A stretch of 64,000 bases of DNA from Shinisaurus crocodilurus (Eukaryota > Chordata > Lepidosauria > Squamata > Shinisauridae). The notes under the pieces are model-generated. The model did no database searches. It was not told the DNA's origin and was given only the letters and a program-made list of their open reading frames with translations. The number at the start of each line of letters is the position of its first letter. Position 1 is the stretch's first letter. The stretch is taken from NCBI GenBank assembly GCA_021292165.1, contig CM037877.1, positions 215,429,350 to 215,493,349 of the forward strand. The letters are read 5' to 3'. Both the position numbers and the translations under genes were made by a program. Of this stretch, positions 42,700 through 55,246 are shown in pieces.

Positions 42700-43084
42700 A
42701 CCTCACCCCTCCTACCTGGCCAGAGCCGGACCGGTTTGTCCTACCTGAGAAAGGAAGGGTTGGGCTATTGGAAAGGGGGGAGGCGAGGGAGAGGGATAAA
42801 TGGGCAGCCGTGGCTGCTGCTTTTTGTTGGATCGAGGTGCGACGGAGCACAGAGTGGGCCATCGGCTAAGGCCAGCCCGGAAAGATCAACCCGCAAGTGA
42901 AGTGCCTGGGTATGCTAGTGTAAGTTCTCAGTTGCTAGTTTAGTCTAGTGTAGGTTCTCAGTTGTTGTTTTGTAATTCGGACTGTGTGTAATGAAGGTAT
43001 TCCATTCTGTCAATTTCATTCCCCTTATCTCCCCACCTAATTTGTAACTGACAAACCCAAAATAAACTTACTTTTTTCTTTACC
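42700..43084 (+). repeat. LTR-like segment interrupted by the hAT element at 43085
   Basis: GC-rich start, a TATA-like 'gggataaatggg' at 42793-42804, repeated 'gttctcagttg', and AATAAA at 43061-43066, then sequence continuing after the hAT insertion from about 44008. This order would fit U3-R of an LTR or a promoter and poly(A) site of unknown origin. No LTR termini were found. Confidence 0.3.
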
Positions 43085-44007
43085 CAATGATGGCGAACCT
43101 ATGGCACGGGTGCCACAGCTGGCATGCAGGGACCTCTCTGTGGACACTCGAGCCATTGGTCACCAGATCGCGAAAAGACCGTCCCCTTCTGCAAAACACT
43201 AATGATCTTGTTCTTTCTCACAGTGTGGAACAGAATGATTTTATTCTAGAATTCCTCTTACAGAATTCTTTTCTACATTGTTATCACATTTAAAAGATTT
43301 TGAAGAATGATGCACAGAGCATGGCTTGGATGTAAAGCCCTAACAGTTGACCTGAGTGCTGCATGTGTTGCTCTCAAACTAACAGAGTATGAGCCAAGGT
43401 TTGACAAATTATCAGCATGCATGCAATAGCAAAAACCACATTAATTGTGCAAAAGCATGCCCAATGCAAACTTTTACCTAATGCAGTGTTTGCAGTCCAA
43501 GACATAAAGTGTTTAAAATGTGTTAAGCACGTTTAGTTTTCTTGTTTATCTTGCTCATCCTAGTACAGGTTGACTTTTACTTTTACTAATCCGACACCTG
43601 TAGAAGCAGGGAAAGGACCCGGAGTAAAGCTTGCCCCATACAATTTCAGTCTGGCATATAATCATATTACAAGTTGAGAATCCCTTATCCAAAAATACAT
43701 GTGCCTAATTATTATAAAAGTTTGTATAAATTCCCTTCAGGCTATGTGTACAATGTAGTACTATAATAATTTTTTGAATTGATTTTTTTCCGCAACAAAA
43801 AACTGTTTTGTATCATTGAAAGCTCTGTTATTGTGTTTTTCTTTAAAGACAAAATATGTTAATTAGTTCAGACAACTGTATGAGTTGTTTTTCTAAAACT
43901 AAAACCTTGGTATTCAGGTTTAATTGCAGTGTTGGCACTTTGAAATAAATAAGTTGGTTTTGTGTTGCAGTTTGGGCACTCGGGCTTAAAAAGGTTCGCC
44001 ATCACTG
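43085..44007 (+). mobile_element. Non-autonomous hAT (OposCharlie3-like ends), copy 1
   Basis: 923 bp. The right end, inward, is CAGTGATGGCGAACCTTTTT; the left is CAATGATGGCGAACCTATGG (one change). No convincing TSD at this copy. The termini resemble those I recall for OposCharlie3-type hAT elements known to have moved horizontally among tetrapods. It is nearly identical in full length to 56069-56987 and in the same orientation. No intact transposase. Confidence 0.85.
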
Positions 44008-44239
44008 CCCTATGCTGAGTGTGTAGGTTCTTTGTTGATTCAGTGCTAAATTCCAGTGTCTCAGACCAGGCCGAGTTTGGCAGGGTGAATTTGGGGTCGG
44101 TGAGATCCAGGCTAGCATTTTGGAAGCCTCTGATCTCCCGCCCAAAATCAAAGGACCGGTGGCGGTCCTTCACATATATCTATATCTGTATCTATATACC
44201 TATATCTATATCATTTAAGAAGAAAATATTATGATTTAG

Positions 44240-44890
44240 AAGAGAGATAACTCCTTGGGAATCTGCAGAATGTTCTTTCCTGTGTCATTTCTCCATCTTT
44301 GCTTTTTTGCTAAGCCATTAAATGAAAGGTGGAAGGGGGGGATGTGTTCTGAGAGCAACAGGCACAGACATCTCACATTGCAATATCAGACCAAGTGCTT
44401 GTCCATTTGCTTTTCTATTTGCTCCTGGAAGACTTTCTGTAACCCCCCCCCCCCTTCTTCTCTTCTGAACTGACATTATTCCTCATGAGGATATATCTGA
44501 AACATTATCACAAACCTTTCAATCTTTGTGATGAAGTTGCTTTGAGGGAGAGGGAAAAAAGAGGCAACCTTAATATACATTTCTCTCTGCTCCTTTTCAC
44601 CCTGTAACTTTGAGCTACTGTAATAAATTGAGGCTGCAGGTTTCTCGCCTTGCTCAGCTGTCCAGAAGCAATCTGGATTGCTGCCAGCATGATGCATCCA
44701 CTGGCAGAAAACCCGACCCCTTTCTTTCTTGTTTCTTTAGCTCAAATCTAACTGTGCTGCTGAATAAATGGGGCTTTCCAGCAAAAATGCTCACTCCCAG
44801 CGGCAAAGTATGTTCTGGATGTCGCAGTGCCATAACAGAAGAAGATTAGGCCTATCGGTCTGCTATCTCATTTGCAGCTAGTGTACAATG
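44240..44890. other. Repeat-free block, candidate conserved non-coding element
   Basis: About 650 bp without any dispersed repeat, with AT-rich even texture and phrases such as 'caatctttgtgatgaagttg' and 'atctggattgctgccagc'. Reported from texture alone; needs cross-species alignment. Confidence 0.35.
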
Positions 44891-44962
44891 GGCTGGCTTC
44901 ACAGGAGTGCAACGGCCACAAGAGGAAGGCCTCTTTCAGTTGATCCACATCTGCTATGCAAG

Positions 44963-45828
44963 CAGGGTGGCCAGCTAGGGTTGTGTACTTACCAGGCTGC
45001 TCGCCTTGCAGGGCGCTTGTCGAGCACCTCCACCGTGCAATCCATTTCGTGCCCCCACGAGCCTCAGCTGAGGCGCTCGCCGAGGTGCTAGGTGGATTTC
45101 TGGGTCCCCGACGCTGAGTTTTTTTATGTAAAAAACAGGGGAAACCACATTAAAACGGCCGCATTTTGCATAAGTGGTGCTTTTTCATGTTAACATGAAA
45201 AACAAAGCGCTGCTTACGCAAATCGTGGCCATTTTAAGGTGCTTTCCCCTGTTTTTTACATAAAAAATGCAGCACCAGGGACCTGGAAGTGAAGCACAAG
45301 GGACCTGGAAGTTCCTTTCCCCGGTTCCTCTCGTGAGGAGATGTGCTGAGCCATAGAAAGGTAAGTCACATGGAGCTCGGGGGGGGTCGAGCGGGGCGAG
45401 TTTGCCCCGCTTCCACCCCCCAATCGAGCTCCACGCACATCCCTAGACTGGCCACTTATGCATTGCTAAAAAATAGAAAATGCATCCCCCCATAAAAAGA
45501 GGACAAGAGAGGACACCAATTTTCACAACATTGGCATATCCCAATGTATATGTCTAAATGCAAATTTAGAAAGAATAATATTATTTAAATAGAAATACAA
45601 TACATCTCACCATAGTGGGGAAGACTGTGACCAGGTGAGCTGTGTTCCTGAATGTTCAGCACTATGTCCAGGTATTAACTGTGGATGGGCAACTTCAAGG
45701 CCGCTCCCTGCTCTCCCTTCTTAGGGTTCTTTGACTTTAAGCCAGGCTTGGACTGGATAGCCCATCAAATAAGGGATGGCTTCAAATAGAGGACTGTCCT
45801 CTGTGAAGTAGGGCCCCTGGCCACCCTA
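44963..45828. mobile_element. Outer hAT-like element containing a nested MITE
   Basis: Left CAGGGTGGCCAG and right CTGGCCACCCTA are inverted. Flanks TATGCAAG (44955-44962) and TTTGCAAG (45829-45836) match at 7 of 8 bases. The interior right half (45560-45810) is shared with 46985-47770. That similarity may run a little past the right TIR, which makes the boundary uncertain. Confidence 0.55.
44975..45446. mobile_element. MITE of the TAGGGATGTG family, nested
   Basis: Left CTAGGGTTGTGTAC and, inward from the right, CTAGGGATGTGCGTGG. The centre is a long imperfect hairpin: 'ttttttatgtaaaaaacagg' to 'cccctgttttttacataaaa'. TGGCCA is in both flanks (6 of 8 TSD positions agree). Confidence 0.7.
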
Positions 45829-45836
45829 TTTGCAAG

Positions 45837-46984
45837 CTCACCATATGAATCAGGCAATTTTATCTGATCAATCAGAAGTAGGTCCCAAATGTCTGGTGGC
45901 ACAGAAAAAGAAAGGCAGAAAGAAAGAAAACCCAAGCAGTATGTTTTTGAAACATACAGGTGGCTCCTTTCCCCCCTGCCCCATGTTCAATTCATAAGTA
46001 AAATTCAGTAAAAATGGATTAATTAAGATGATGTCTGCACAGGCTACTCCAAATTAATCAGTCTGGACTATCAACTATTTATTTATGTTTTGGGCCACAC
46101 AAAAGGAATGCATTGCCCAAAAAAGAGAATTAAAAAGTGAACAGATGTGCATATGATGATTTAGAAAGAAATAATACAATTTAAATAGAAATATAATTAG
46201 TGATGTGTGAACTTCCCCAAGTGAATTCATTATTCCTTGGAAAGTTACTAATTCACCTGTGTAATCTTTGATGAGAGTTCTCCTTTAATTCGAGATCTTG
46301 TATGAGTTTTTGCACATGTGCAATATCAAACGGCATCTTGGGAGCTGTAGTTTGGAATCATGTAATGCATCGTGACATCATGCATCACCACGTTATGCAC
46401 CACCCCCACCTGATTGTTTTCAGATGGCCTGTCTGATAATCAAGTCTAACTATTTTGTTTATTGGAAAGGAAATGTGTGAGTAGTGGGTTTGTCAGCTCG
46501 CCTAAAGTATTGCTGCAACCTCCATGAGTTTCTTATCATTGCTACCACCCCCTCCCAGGAACATATTTTGTTCATATTTTGTCCAAGTAAGCCACAAACT
46601 TCTACCAAAGCCCTGCACTCCACCATGCCAGCCTGTGCCATGCCATGGAGACCTCTTCATACTTGCATTCCATTTCCAGTATCCCTTTCACAGACAGACT
46701 CCAGTGGCACCCACCAGCACCTACCAAAATATACTTTTAGTTACTTTTACTTGGGGGGGGGACCCTTTCACTAAAGTGTTAAAAGTGACATCTTCACATT
46801 TCCTTAAGAAAGAAAAGGGCTTAGAGCCAGCTCAGCACATGCACAGAATGGCATAGTTTAGATGCAGACTGAGCATGCTCTGAAGCTTACAATCAGTTCC
46901 AAAATTAATTTATGGATTCATAAGACAGTGATCCAGGCTCACTACAAAGGTGAGCCTTACAAACACATGAGTTTCAGCCAACAA
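45837..46984. other. No recognisable gene; short repeat echo at about 46155-46200
   Basis: 46155-46200 matches 45565-45605 (gatttagaaagaaataat..., aaatagaaatata). Otherwise nothing. Confidence 0.35.
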
Positions 46985-47770
46985 GCCAACTAATTACAAA
47001 ATTTAGAGGCATCACAAAATATAATATATCTCACCATGATGTAGAAGACTGTGACCTGTGTAGCCCACTTAAGGGCTCCTCCTCTCCCTTTTTATAGTTC
47101 TTTATCTTTAAAATGGACTTGGACTAGACAGCCCCTCAAGACAAGTAGAGAACACCTCCAACCAGGGATGTTGAAGAGTCCTTGGTCTCGAGTCACGAGT
47201 CGAGTCACGAGTCTTTGGACCCGAGTCTCGAGTCCGAGTCCTTGGTCCAAAATGGTGACTTACGAGTCACGAGTCATGAGTCCCTCCCAAAGCTGACTCC
47301 ACGAGTCCCTATTAAAATCAATGGGTTTTTTTCCCAACAAAATAAGGCTATTTCAGATGTGTGGCTTAAATAAATTCTAGGCACAAGTGTGCCTTTTTAT
47401 TTCAAAACTCTGCAACTGATTTTGGCAAGAACAGACCAGGCAGACAAACCCAAAATGTCTGAAAGGTTGCATTTTAGGAAAATGATTTTAAAAAATAAAC
47501 TTGCTATACTTCCTAAAACCTATCCATGTTGCATTTGAGGAACACGATTTTGGAACACGAGTCCTTGGTCTCGAGTCCCGAGTCGAGTCTCGAGTCCCAT
47601 TAAAAATATTGGGACTCGAGTCTCACTCGAGTCAGAGGGGGGACTCAGTCTGACTCACGAGTCGAGTCCTCGAGTCCGAGTCCCCATCCCTGCCTCCAAC
47701 TAGAGTGTCCTCTGTAAAGTAGGAGGTAAGAAATTTAAGAGCTTCCATATGATGTAAAACTGGCCAAATT
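46985..47770. repeat. Second copy of the 45.5-kb repeat, split by a hAT element
   Basis: 'tctcaccatgatgtagaaga' then 'ctgtgacc', 'ttggactagacagcccctca' and 'gtcctctgtaaagtagg' follow the same order as in 45600-45810. Confidence 0.6.
47163..47692. mobile_element. hAT MITE packed with CGAGTC/GACTCG motifs, 530 bp
   Basis: TIR CAGGGATG at both ends; perfect TSD CCTCCAAC (47155-47162 and 47693-47700). The two subterminal zones (about 47180-47300 and 47555-47690) consist largely of GAGTC pentamers spaced 6-8 bp, e.g. 'acgagtcgagtcacgagtc'; the centre (47310-47540) is ordinary. Subterminal repeats are typical transposase-binding sites in hAT elements; here they fill almost half of the element. Non-coding. 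Confidence 0.88.
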
Positions 47771-49126
47771 ATGAAGGTGAGGATCATCATTTCAGTGTGC
47801 ATCAACTTGAGCTATCTTGAGTGAGTCACTTTGGGCTATTGCCTCTGTTAACACCCGCCACAAGTACAAAGAAAGAAGAACTTTTATATCATTAGCATCC
47901 TCCAGATGGGATTGATGGAGTTGGAAGCCCATAAAGATGGTTAGAACAGACTGCATGAAAATGTAGGTGGATGGGTGGAGGAGGAAGGATATGCTTGTTA
48001 AACAAGGTAATATGCTTTATATGTTTTGATAAAGCTGAAGTGGATTTAGCATGCAAATTTGTATTTTGAATTCACTGAGGAGGATGCTGAAGTCTTATTT
48101 GTGTTAACAGAATATTTGATGTTGGATTTTCTTCCCAAAGTTCAAATATCAATTTGTGGGGATAAATTCCAGCTTGAGAATTGGCTTTTGATTCTCCAAA
48201 TTACTCTTTAGACTATATTTGCATTTCACCCTTCTCCAAGGAGCTTAGGTGGTAATGTAGCCTCATGATAAGTTCGGTAGAGAGACAATGACTTCCCAAA
48301 GTCATGCCAGTGAACTTCATAACTGAATGATGATTTGATCTTAGGGTTTCACATCATACAGATCAATATTCTAGTGCCACTACTCCATAACACAGTCTCT
48401 TAAATTTGTTAATCGGCAGATGACAAGTGCAATTCATTAAGGATCACTTGTTGTTGTTGTTAAAATTTATGTGCCTGCCACAAAAAGCAACTTACACACA
48501 CAATACATAAGTTGAAGCAACTTATACACACAATACAGAAATCCATGATTAATGTAATGGGGTTCGGGGGGAGAGAATCAATATGAACCACAGTCAGCAC
48601 AATAATACAAATAAAAATAAATACCATAAACACATACGTAATTGAAAAACAATACAATATGAAAAGTGTTCAACCACCAATCCACAAAATCTATCCCCGC
48701 TCAAAGCTGAGAATGATCATCACAAAAGCAACCCACAACAGTTGGACCATAACTACTAATGTCCAAATGCCTGGGGGAATAAGTACGTCTTTGCCTGGTG
48801 CTGAAAAGATGACAGTGTCAGTGCCAGATGAGCTTCCTTGGGGAGATAATTCCATAAACACGGGGCCATCACAGAAAAGGCCTAATCCCATCTGAAGCTG
48901 CCTGTTTGTTATGAACTGTATCAGGGACTCTGCTTGTCCTGGGTTTTAACCTGAATCAGGACCTTTCCAGCGGTGGCACTCCAGTTGTGCAATGCTCTCC
49001 ACAGGGATACTCGGCTATTGCTGAATTTATTATCTGTTTGGCAGCAAGTGAAGCCAATTTTATTCTACTAGGCTGTTAATGGATAATAATATTTTTGCTG
49101 TTTCTGATTTTATCACAGTGTTTCTC
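47771..49126. other. No recognisable gene; LINE-tail-like stretch near 48450-48680
   Basis: 48450-48680 is an A-rich run with repeated 'cttacacacacaatacata' units (48490-48540), perhaps an antisense LINE 3' end. The rest is unrecognised. Confidence 0.35.
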
Positions 49127-49159
49127 TCCTCCTCCTCCTCCTCCTCCTCCTCCTCCTCC
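49127..49159. repeat. (TCC)n trinucleotide repeat
   Basis: Eleven TCC units; serine run in the overlapping spurious ORF. Confidence 0.95.
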
Positions 49160-51469
49160 GCTTCTGGTTTTATTTATTTTTATTCTTGCTACATTTTAAA
49201 ATTGATTTTTTTATGGGTTCGCCCACCTGCCCCAGTTGTATCATACTATTTTCTGAGTCACCTGGAAAGTTTTGGCTGTAAGGCAGCCAAGCAATCCTAA
49301 AGTGGGAATGGGGATATTCCATGGTGGAGAAACCACCACTTCCTAATCCCTGCTGGGTCATGCTGGCCAGGTCAGAAGGTGGGAAGTTGATTTTCTGCCT
49401 TCAATCTAATTTGGCATTTATAAAGTTTCCCTTCCCATTGACATGAATGGAAGGGAAAATAAATACACCAGCACCAGGTTTGGTATACTTTTTTTAACCT
49501 TTCGGTGAGGTGGTGGTGTTGGAGGACCAAATCGACTGTGTATCCATTGGATCTAGAGCCTCACCTGACATCCCCCCAACATCCCCCAACAGAATACTTC
49601 ATTTTAGCCCAACTTTCCTCTGAGTACTGTCAGTGGTATACAGATGATTTTTGAATGTTATTTTCCCTAATCTATACAATTTGTATGCTTTTTTATTGGA
49701 AAATGTCATTGCAAAATTTGGAGAAGTGAGGATTTTGAAGGATAACCAAGTTGCTGTCCACATAGTGGTTCAAAAGTGTGAAGTTAGGTAAATCCACATT
49801 AAAATGCGAACTAAATGGATTTCTCCCCCATCTCTCTCTTCAGCTGCACCCCTGGTATTAGGATTTGCACCTAAATAAAATTAGAATTGCTCCTCAAATA
49901 AATAAGTAAAAAGGAGTGTCAACCCCCATTTAAATGAAGGAGAAATTCCAACAGTCCTTCTTGGTGGATTGTTTCTGTGTTTGGTTCATAGGTGGCATTG
50001 GCCTGAGTGGACACTCTGCTATATGCCTCAACTCAAAAAAGTAAAAGTAAAAATTAAAAATTACAGAATAAGGTGTGTGTGAAATTTCACAGGTTTTGGT
50101 CTGCAATAAACTGTTGCTGTCTCTGCTGTGAACTGTCAAATAAAACTAGTCCAGGCATTGTGTGAACTGAAAAAACCCTAACCAGTTGGTTAGCTAGGCC
50201 ACCATTCCTCTTCAGGTGGTCTAACAGGACCTTTTAAACCTGACTCATTCAGATGGGTGGGTACGTATTAAAGTGGAAATGGAAATCTGTATACATTTGA
50301 AATTTAAATGGGAGAGGGAAGGGAATGTAATACATCATACCAAGAATAATTGACATGTCTCTCTTCCTCTTTAGGAAAAAGGTCTCTAGAAATGTATATT
50401 TCCTACAGATATTGGGGATTTAAGAGAGAAGCAATTTTATACATACAAGTTCAAACAAGCTGACACCAATACCAATATGAATTATTTACTCAGCACTTAA
50501 AATTCAAATATCAAATTCAAGATTGATGAGATTGGTGGGGGGAGGAGAGAATGTTCTCACTTGACTTGTAGAAAACGACAACAAATAATACATTTGAGAG
50601 GCAGCAGCATACAGTAAATATAGGATGAATGTTAGGAAAAACATAACTGTAAGAAGAGCTAAGCAATAAAACCATAGCATTATAACTGATCTCCACATTT
50701 AGACAATGTATGTAGTATGACATCCCTGGGCTTGTACCACTCCTGAATGCAAGTGCAGGATCTCCTACATGAATGTTCTCCCACTGCTCAAACAAACAGC
50801 ACCCTCCTGGTTCAGATGAAACCTATGATCATCCACTTGCATTCTGAAGTAGCACAGTCGCAGGAGGGCTGTATCACATGCTCATTTTGAATATGAAGAA
50901 AGGCTATGTTATCCAACCCACAGAAACAAGACAGGACTAGCCATCATCAATATATCAATTCTACACCACAAGGTCTAGATAGAGGTCTAGAGAAAGTTTC
51001 TTCAGAATAAATAGTTCCAGAAGCAATAAATTTGTTTGAAGTTATATCCTGTCATATTTCTTAAATACATGATAGGATTAAATTATAACATTTTCCATGT
51101 AACACTCTTTTTTAACACTCTCTAACTCTATCCCTTCCATGTTTATCTCTCTCTCTCTTTTCAAACAATAGATTTCTGAGAGAATGCCTCTTTTTGCTGT
51201 CTAGGGAGTTTATGTAGGTTCCTCATGAGGTTTGAAAGGTGAAGCTTGACAGTATCACTCAGGGATGGTTTAGATAGAGGTTTCCTTTTTTTTTTTTAAG
51301 GCTATGGAGCTGGACTGCACAGCTAGATTATCTCTATGATTCCTTCCAGGTCATTGTGGATTGTTTGATCGTACTGTATATTTATTCCTGTTTAGTGTAT
51401 TTGTATTACTATTGCAATTTTGGTATGATTTGTAATTGTTTGTGACTTTTTTGTAAATGTTGCTGTGTT
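49160..51469. other. No recognisable gene or repeat
   Basis: 2.3 kb of AT-rich sequence; no domain in any ORF. Confidence 0.35.
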
Positions 51470-51549
51470 TTAACGTGTAAGAACTTTTCTGAGGTTGCAG
51501 TAAGCCACTTTGAGCCTGGAAAAGTGGCATACAAAAAAATAAAATAATG
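51470..51549 (+). mobile_element. L2-like LINE 3' end
   Basis: 'cagtaagccactttgagcct' then 'aaagtggcatacaaaaaaat': the usual reptile L2-type 3' layout. Confidence 0.5.
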
Positions 51550-51722
51550 GATAGATTTCATAGACTATAGAGTTGGAAGGGGCCTACAAGGCTATCGAGT
51601 CCAACCCCCTGCTCAGTGCAGGAAACTAGAGGAGGGGTCTCCCATTCAAGTAATAACCAGGCCTGACCCTGCTTAGCTTTCCATGCTCAGACAAGCTGAG
51701 CCAGCGTAAGCCACAGGCCTGA
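51550..51722 (-). mobile_element. 5S-rRNA-derived SINE with CR1-type tail
   Basis: Antisense: starts with the CR1-like tail complement (tagagttggaaggggcct), then on the minus strand 'agctaagcagggtcaggcct' and 'attacttgaatgggagacc', matching the 5S internal control region. Same layout as 17345-17560 and 61688-61885. Confidence 0.85.
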
Positions 51723-52029
51723 TAAGGATGTTAAAGTATATAAAGTATATAAAGGATGTTAAAGTATATTACAAAGAACCCACTACCAGTCCAGATATGC
51801 ACGCAACTGGTGGAAGAAAAATGGGAAAAGACCCAGAAATATTCTTCCATGGCAAATATTGCAACATAACTTGGTTGCAAATGGTGGCAATGTTGTACAT
51901 GTATTACATTTGCCCCATGGCGCTAGCTGGTCCCAAAGGATGAAGTGACATCTGGAGGCATAGGAGTGTGAAAAGGCTTCATTCACGCAGCATTAGCTTG
52001 GAACATTTTAAAAGGAAAAATACATGCTC

Positions 52030-52700
52030 AATATGAATCAAATAACCTCCCAATATTTAAGAAATTGTAGCTGCAATGCTAAAGAGCTGTGAAGGAGAAC
52101 ATATGTCTCCTCTCACTAACGTTCTTTAAAAACATAATAATATTTTACCTCCAAACTGTGTATTGCTGTGAATTTAAATAGAATCTAATTAGTCAACAAT
52201 AGTGATGCATCCTTGTCAAGTAAATAACCAAGCAACATTCTCCCCCCCCCACTTTCCTGTCCCCCACCCTTCCCACTTGACTTTTATAAAAATGGCAGTA
52301 GCTTGGCAGCTTTCCAATTATCTCTCACTAATCTCTATCAGCAAACCCCGGGTGCATATCTGTTTTCTTTATGGCAATGCTTGCAAAGAATCATGTGCCT
52401 CAGACAAATATTTCTCCCATCTCATTTGACACCGAACAAGGAGGAGAAATATGGCCCATCACGACAAATATCAGGATAATATTCCAATTTTCTACCATTT
52501 GACAGCAATCAAGTAGAGACTAATGGCTTTACTCTGTGACTAAATCATTTAGAGACCAAGGTATTCCGTCTTCCCCTCATTAGAAAAAAAAAATATCCCA
52601 ATAATCTCATTATCCCAGTGTGAATACCACTAAAAATGCAGCAAGACTAATGTATCCTTCAGCTCTCTCGCTTACCGATATCAGTGTTTTATGGATTCTT
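52030..52700. other. Repeat-free block, candidate conserved non-coding element
   Basis: No repeats apart from short homopolymers. Contains ATTAG/TAATTAG-type cores and 'aataatctcattatccca'. Texture-based call only. Confidence 0.3.
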
Positions 52701-53624
52701 CTAAAGTAATGGGAACTGTCATGCCACCCAACACACACACATTTGGGAACTGCCTTGTTTCTACTGAGCTTTATGCTCATTCTGTATGCTAAGGACTTTT
52801 ATGTACTATTTTTTTTAACTAGCTACAATAGAAAAAGACTATGTCATGGAATGTTAAACTTTATGGAAATTCTTCTGGAGAATAACACCATTTCACAGTG
52901 CATTACTCTAGTACGACCGGGTATTTGAACAATTAATTTTTAAGGTGTAACCTTTCCCATTCTTTGTTGTCTTTAATAGTCATCAACAATGTTGGGACTG
53001 CATTCTGCACCCTGTAACCTTTTTTTAACTTTGACCCAAGGGGATACTCAAAACACACTCAAAACTGCTTTCTAAAAGAAGAAATATTCCACTTCTCCAG
53101 GATGGGTCTTTATTATTTTCAGCTCATGAGTCTGTTTCCATTTCTCAGCCTGCCTTATAGTCATCGTCAAACTGTCTACACTAATTTCCCAGAATACTCT
53201 GAGTTCAGAATAAGAGTTCTAAATGGAGACTATGGGATGCTTTTTACATGATGTGTTCCCTTAAAGTGTATATAGCTTACCTGATCAGAAGCTACTCTGT
53301 GAATAATGGATGGGGGCATGCAACATTCCACGTTATGAGTACATACTTTCCCTCTATTTGACTATAGCCTTATTCAGGTGTGCTTAACACATGACAGGGA
53401 GAGCAGGGGCATGCTCTGTGGCCCCGCCCCTTCTGCCGAGTCTCCCTTGCCTGGTTGCATCACATGTGGGCTCCCCATGATGGAAATTGTAATGTTGCCT
53501 GCTTAAATCGATGAGGTAACGTAACCACTAGTTACAGTGGGAGGAAAGGGTTAATTGAACAATCCCCAGGGTGCATGTTTTGTAACTCCTCCTCCCTACT
53601 TCTGGCCTTTCTGTGGCCGGCCAT
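52701..53624. other. No recognisable gene or repeat
   Basis: Nothing identified. Confidence 0.35.
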
Positions 53625-53625
53625 A

Positions 53626-53673
<48 letters not shown>
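53625..53673. repeat. (TC)n microsatellite
   Basis: About 24 dinucleotides with one interruption. Confidence 0.95.
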
Positions 53674-53677
<4 letters not shown>

Positions 53678-55093
53678 ATGATGGGCACACAGTGTGAGCT
53701 GGCTTCCACCCAGTGATCTCCAATGAAGCATACTCTTAACACCAAAGACTCTAATCTACCTAGATGCACCCTGCATATATGAATAAATGGACTGCAAGCA
53801 AAACTAATAAATGCCTCTACTAGTTTTAAACCTTGTATGAACAATCTGTTCCTTTAAAGAGCCTTTTACCAGGGTTTAGCAACCCACGTGATGATAACCA
53901 GTTTCAATAACCAGGCTGCACATAAGGGGGAAAACTCTCTTCGTCCTAACCAGTATAGGACCGACTCCTTTTCCAATATCCTCCAACACCCCATGCAATT
54001 TAGAACCTGAATCACACAGGATCCTAAATCGCATTGGGAGCCTCCATGTGTAGAGTAGTCTCCCTGCTGCAGACTCCAATGTGTGGAGGGTGACAGGACC
54101 AGGTGGTATATGTGGTGGGGCCCAGGAGTACATCCTCACTTTTCCCATCATGCCATGGCAATTACATGAGGCATACCACCTGCAAAGGGCTTCTTTGTAC
54201 AGAGAATGTTTAAATAGTAATCCTAAGGTAATATGATAATCGGGTATGTGACAGGTGGAGAAAGCAGTCTTTGTATCCAACTAAAGAAGAAACATCTGGA
54301 ATCACAAGTAAGTACAGGTAGGTATTTAGAGTCATTGAGATCACTGTTTGCTAGATAATATTGCTCTTCCTCAGCCATTGCTATAGCACTTGGCTGTTTC
54401 ATGGCGTGAACACTGCACAATGGTTTCTTTGGTGAATCCTCCCTCTACTGGCAGCTGTGGAGTCTTTCCCTTAAGGGACAGAGCCCCACTGGAGAAGGTG
54501 GGGTGGAGGGCATGAGGGATAGTCAAAGGATTCACTGCTAGGAGCTCGGCATTCCTGTGCTGGTTTCCACTGTCCCCAGCTGTAGGAGTGTTCTCAGAAG
54601 GAGCTGACTGTGCAATCAGGAGCCATTTCCCCTTGATCAGCACTGCCTCCCTCATTTATATGCCAACAATCACAGTTATAGGACTTCTACATGCCACTTT
54701 TGGCTTAACAGTGTTGATTCTACAGTGATATTACAAGGCACTGCACCACTTTGGACCTGGCATGCACCTCTGTGTAGCATGAAATGTGAAGATACGCCAA
54801 TGTCTGTGATGACAGTGGAGTAACACAGTCATTAGTCACTGTGATGGCAGTAGGTTAATGTCACTAGTCATCTTTAACAAATAATTAGCTTCTATCCGTG
54901 GGCGTGTGTGTGTGGAAGCCAAAAGGGGTTTTTTTTGTTTTTGTTTTTTGAGCTCACAGTCTCAAAAACAGTGAATCTCCTTCAATCAGAGGAGGTGCCT
55001 TGACCTCCTACAGTGGCACCATTTGTCAGGATTGATCTGGCATCTGGATTCTCCAGTGCATCTAACATTATACAATTATTTTAAATGGAGTTT
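53674..55093. other. No recognisable gene; 134-codon ORF judged spurious
   Basis: The ORF at 53876-54280 (-) shows no motif or family resemblance. Confidence 0.35.
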
Positions 55094-55101
55094 GAATAAA
55101 T

Positions 55102-55238
55102 TGGGGTGGGGAATGTGTGGCCTTCCAGATGTTGTTGGATTACAACTCCCATCAGCCCTAGCCAGTATAGCCAATGGTGAGGGACTATGGGAGTTACAGT
55201 CCAACAACATCTGGAGGGCCACATGTTCCCCATCCCTG
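55102..55238. mobile_element. hAT MITE, 137 bp, well-preserved hairpin
   Basis: Left TGGGGTGGGGAATGTGTGGCC and, inward from the right, CAGGGATGGGGAACATGTGG; flanks GAATAAAT (55094-55101) and GAATAAAG (55239-55246) agree at 7 of 8 bases. Inner arms 'ttggattacaactcccat' and 'atgggagttacagtccaa'. Confidence 0.85.
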
Positions 55239-55246
55239 GAATAAAG

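Noticed and set aside
47180..47690. CRISPR-like or satellite array of GAGTC units
   Set aside because: No constant repeat/spacer lengths, units too short, and the block is bounded by hAT TIRs and an 8-bp TSD.
53528..53844. Arg/Glu-repeat ORFs on the minus strand
   Set aside because: Translation of the (TC)n microsatellite.
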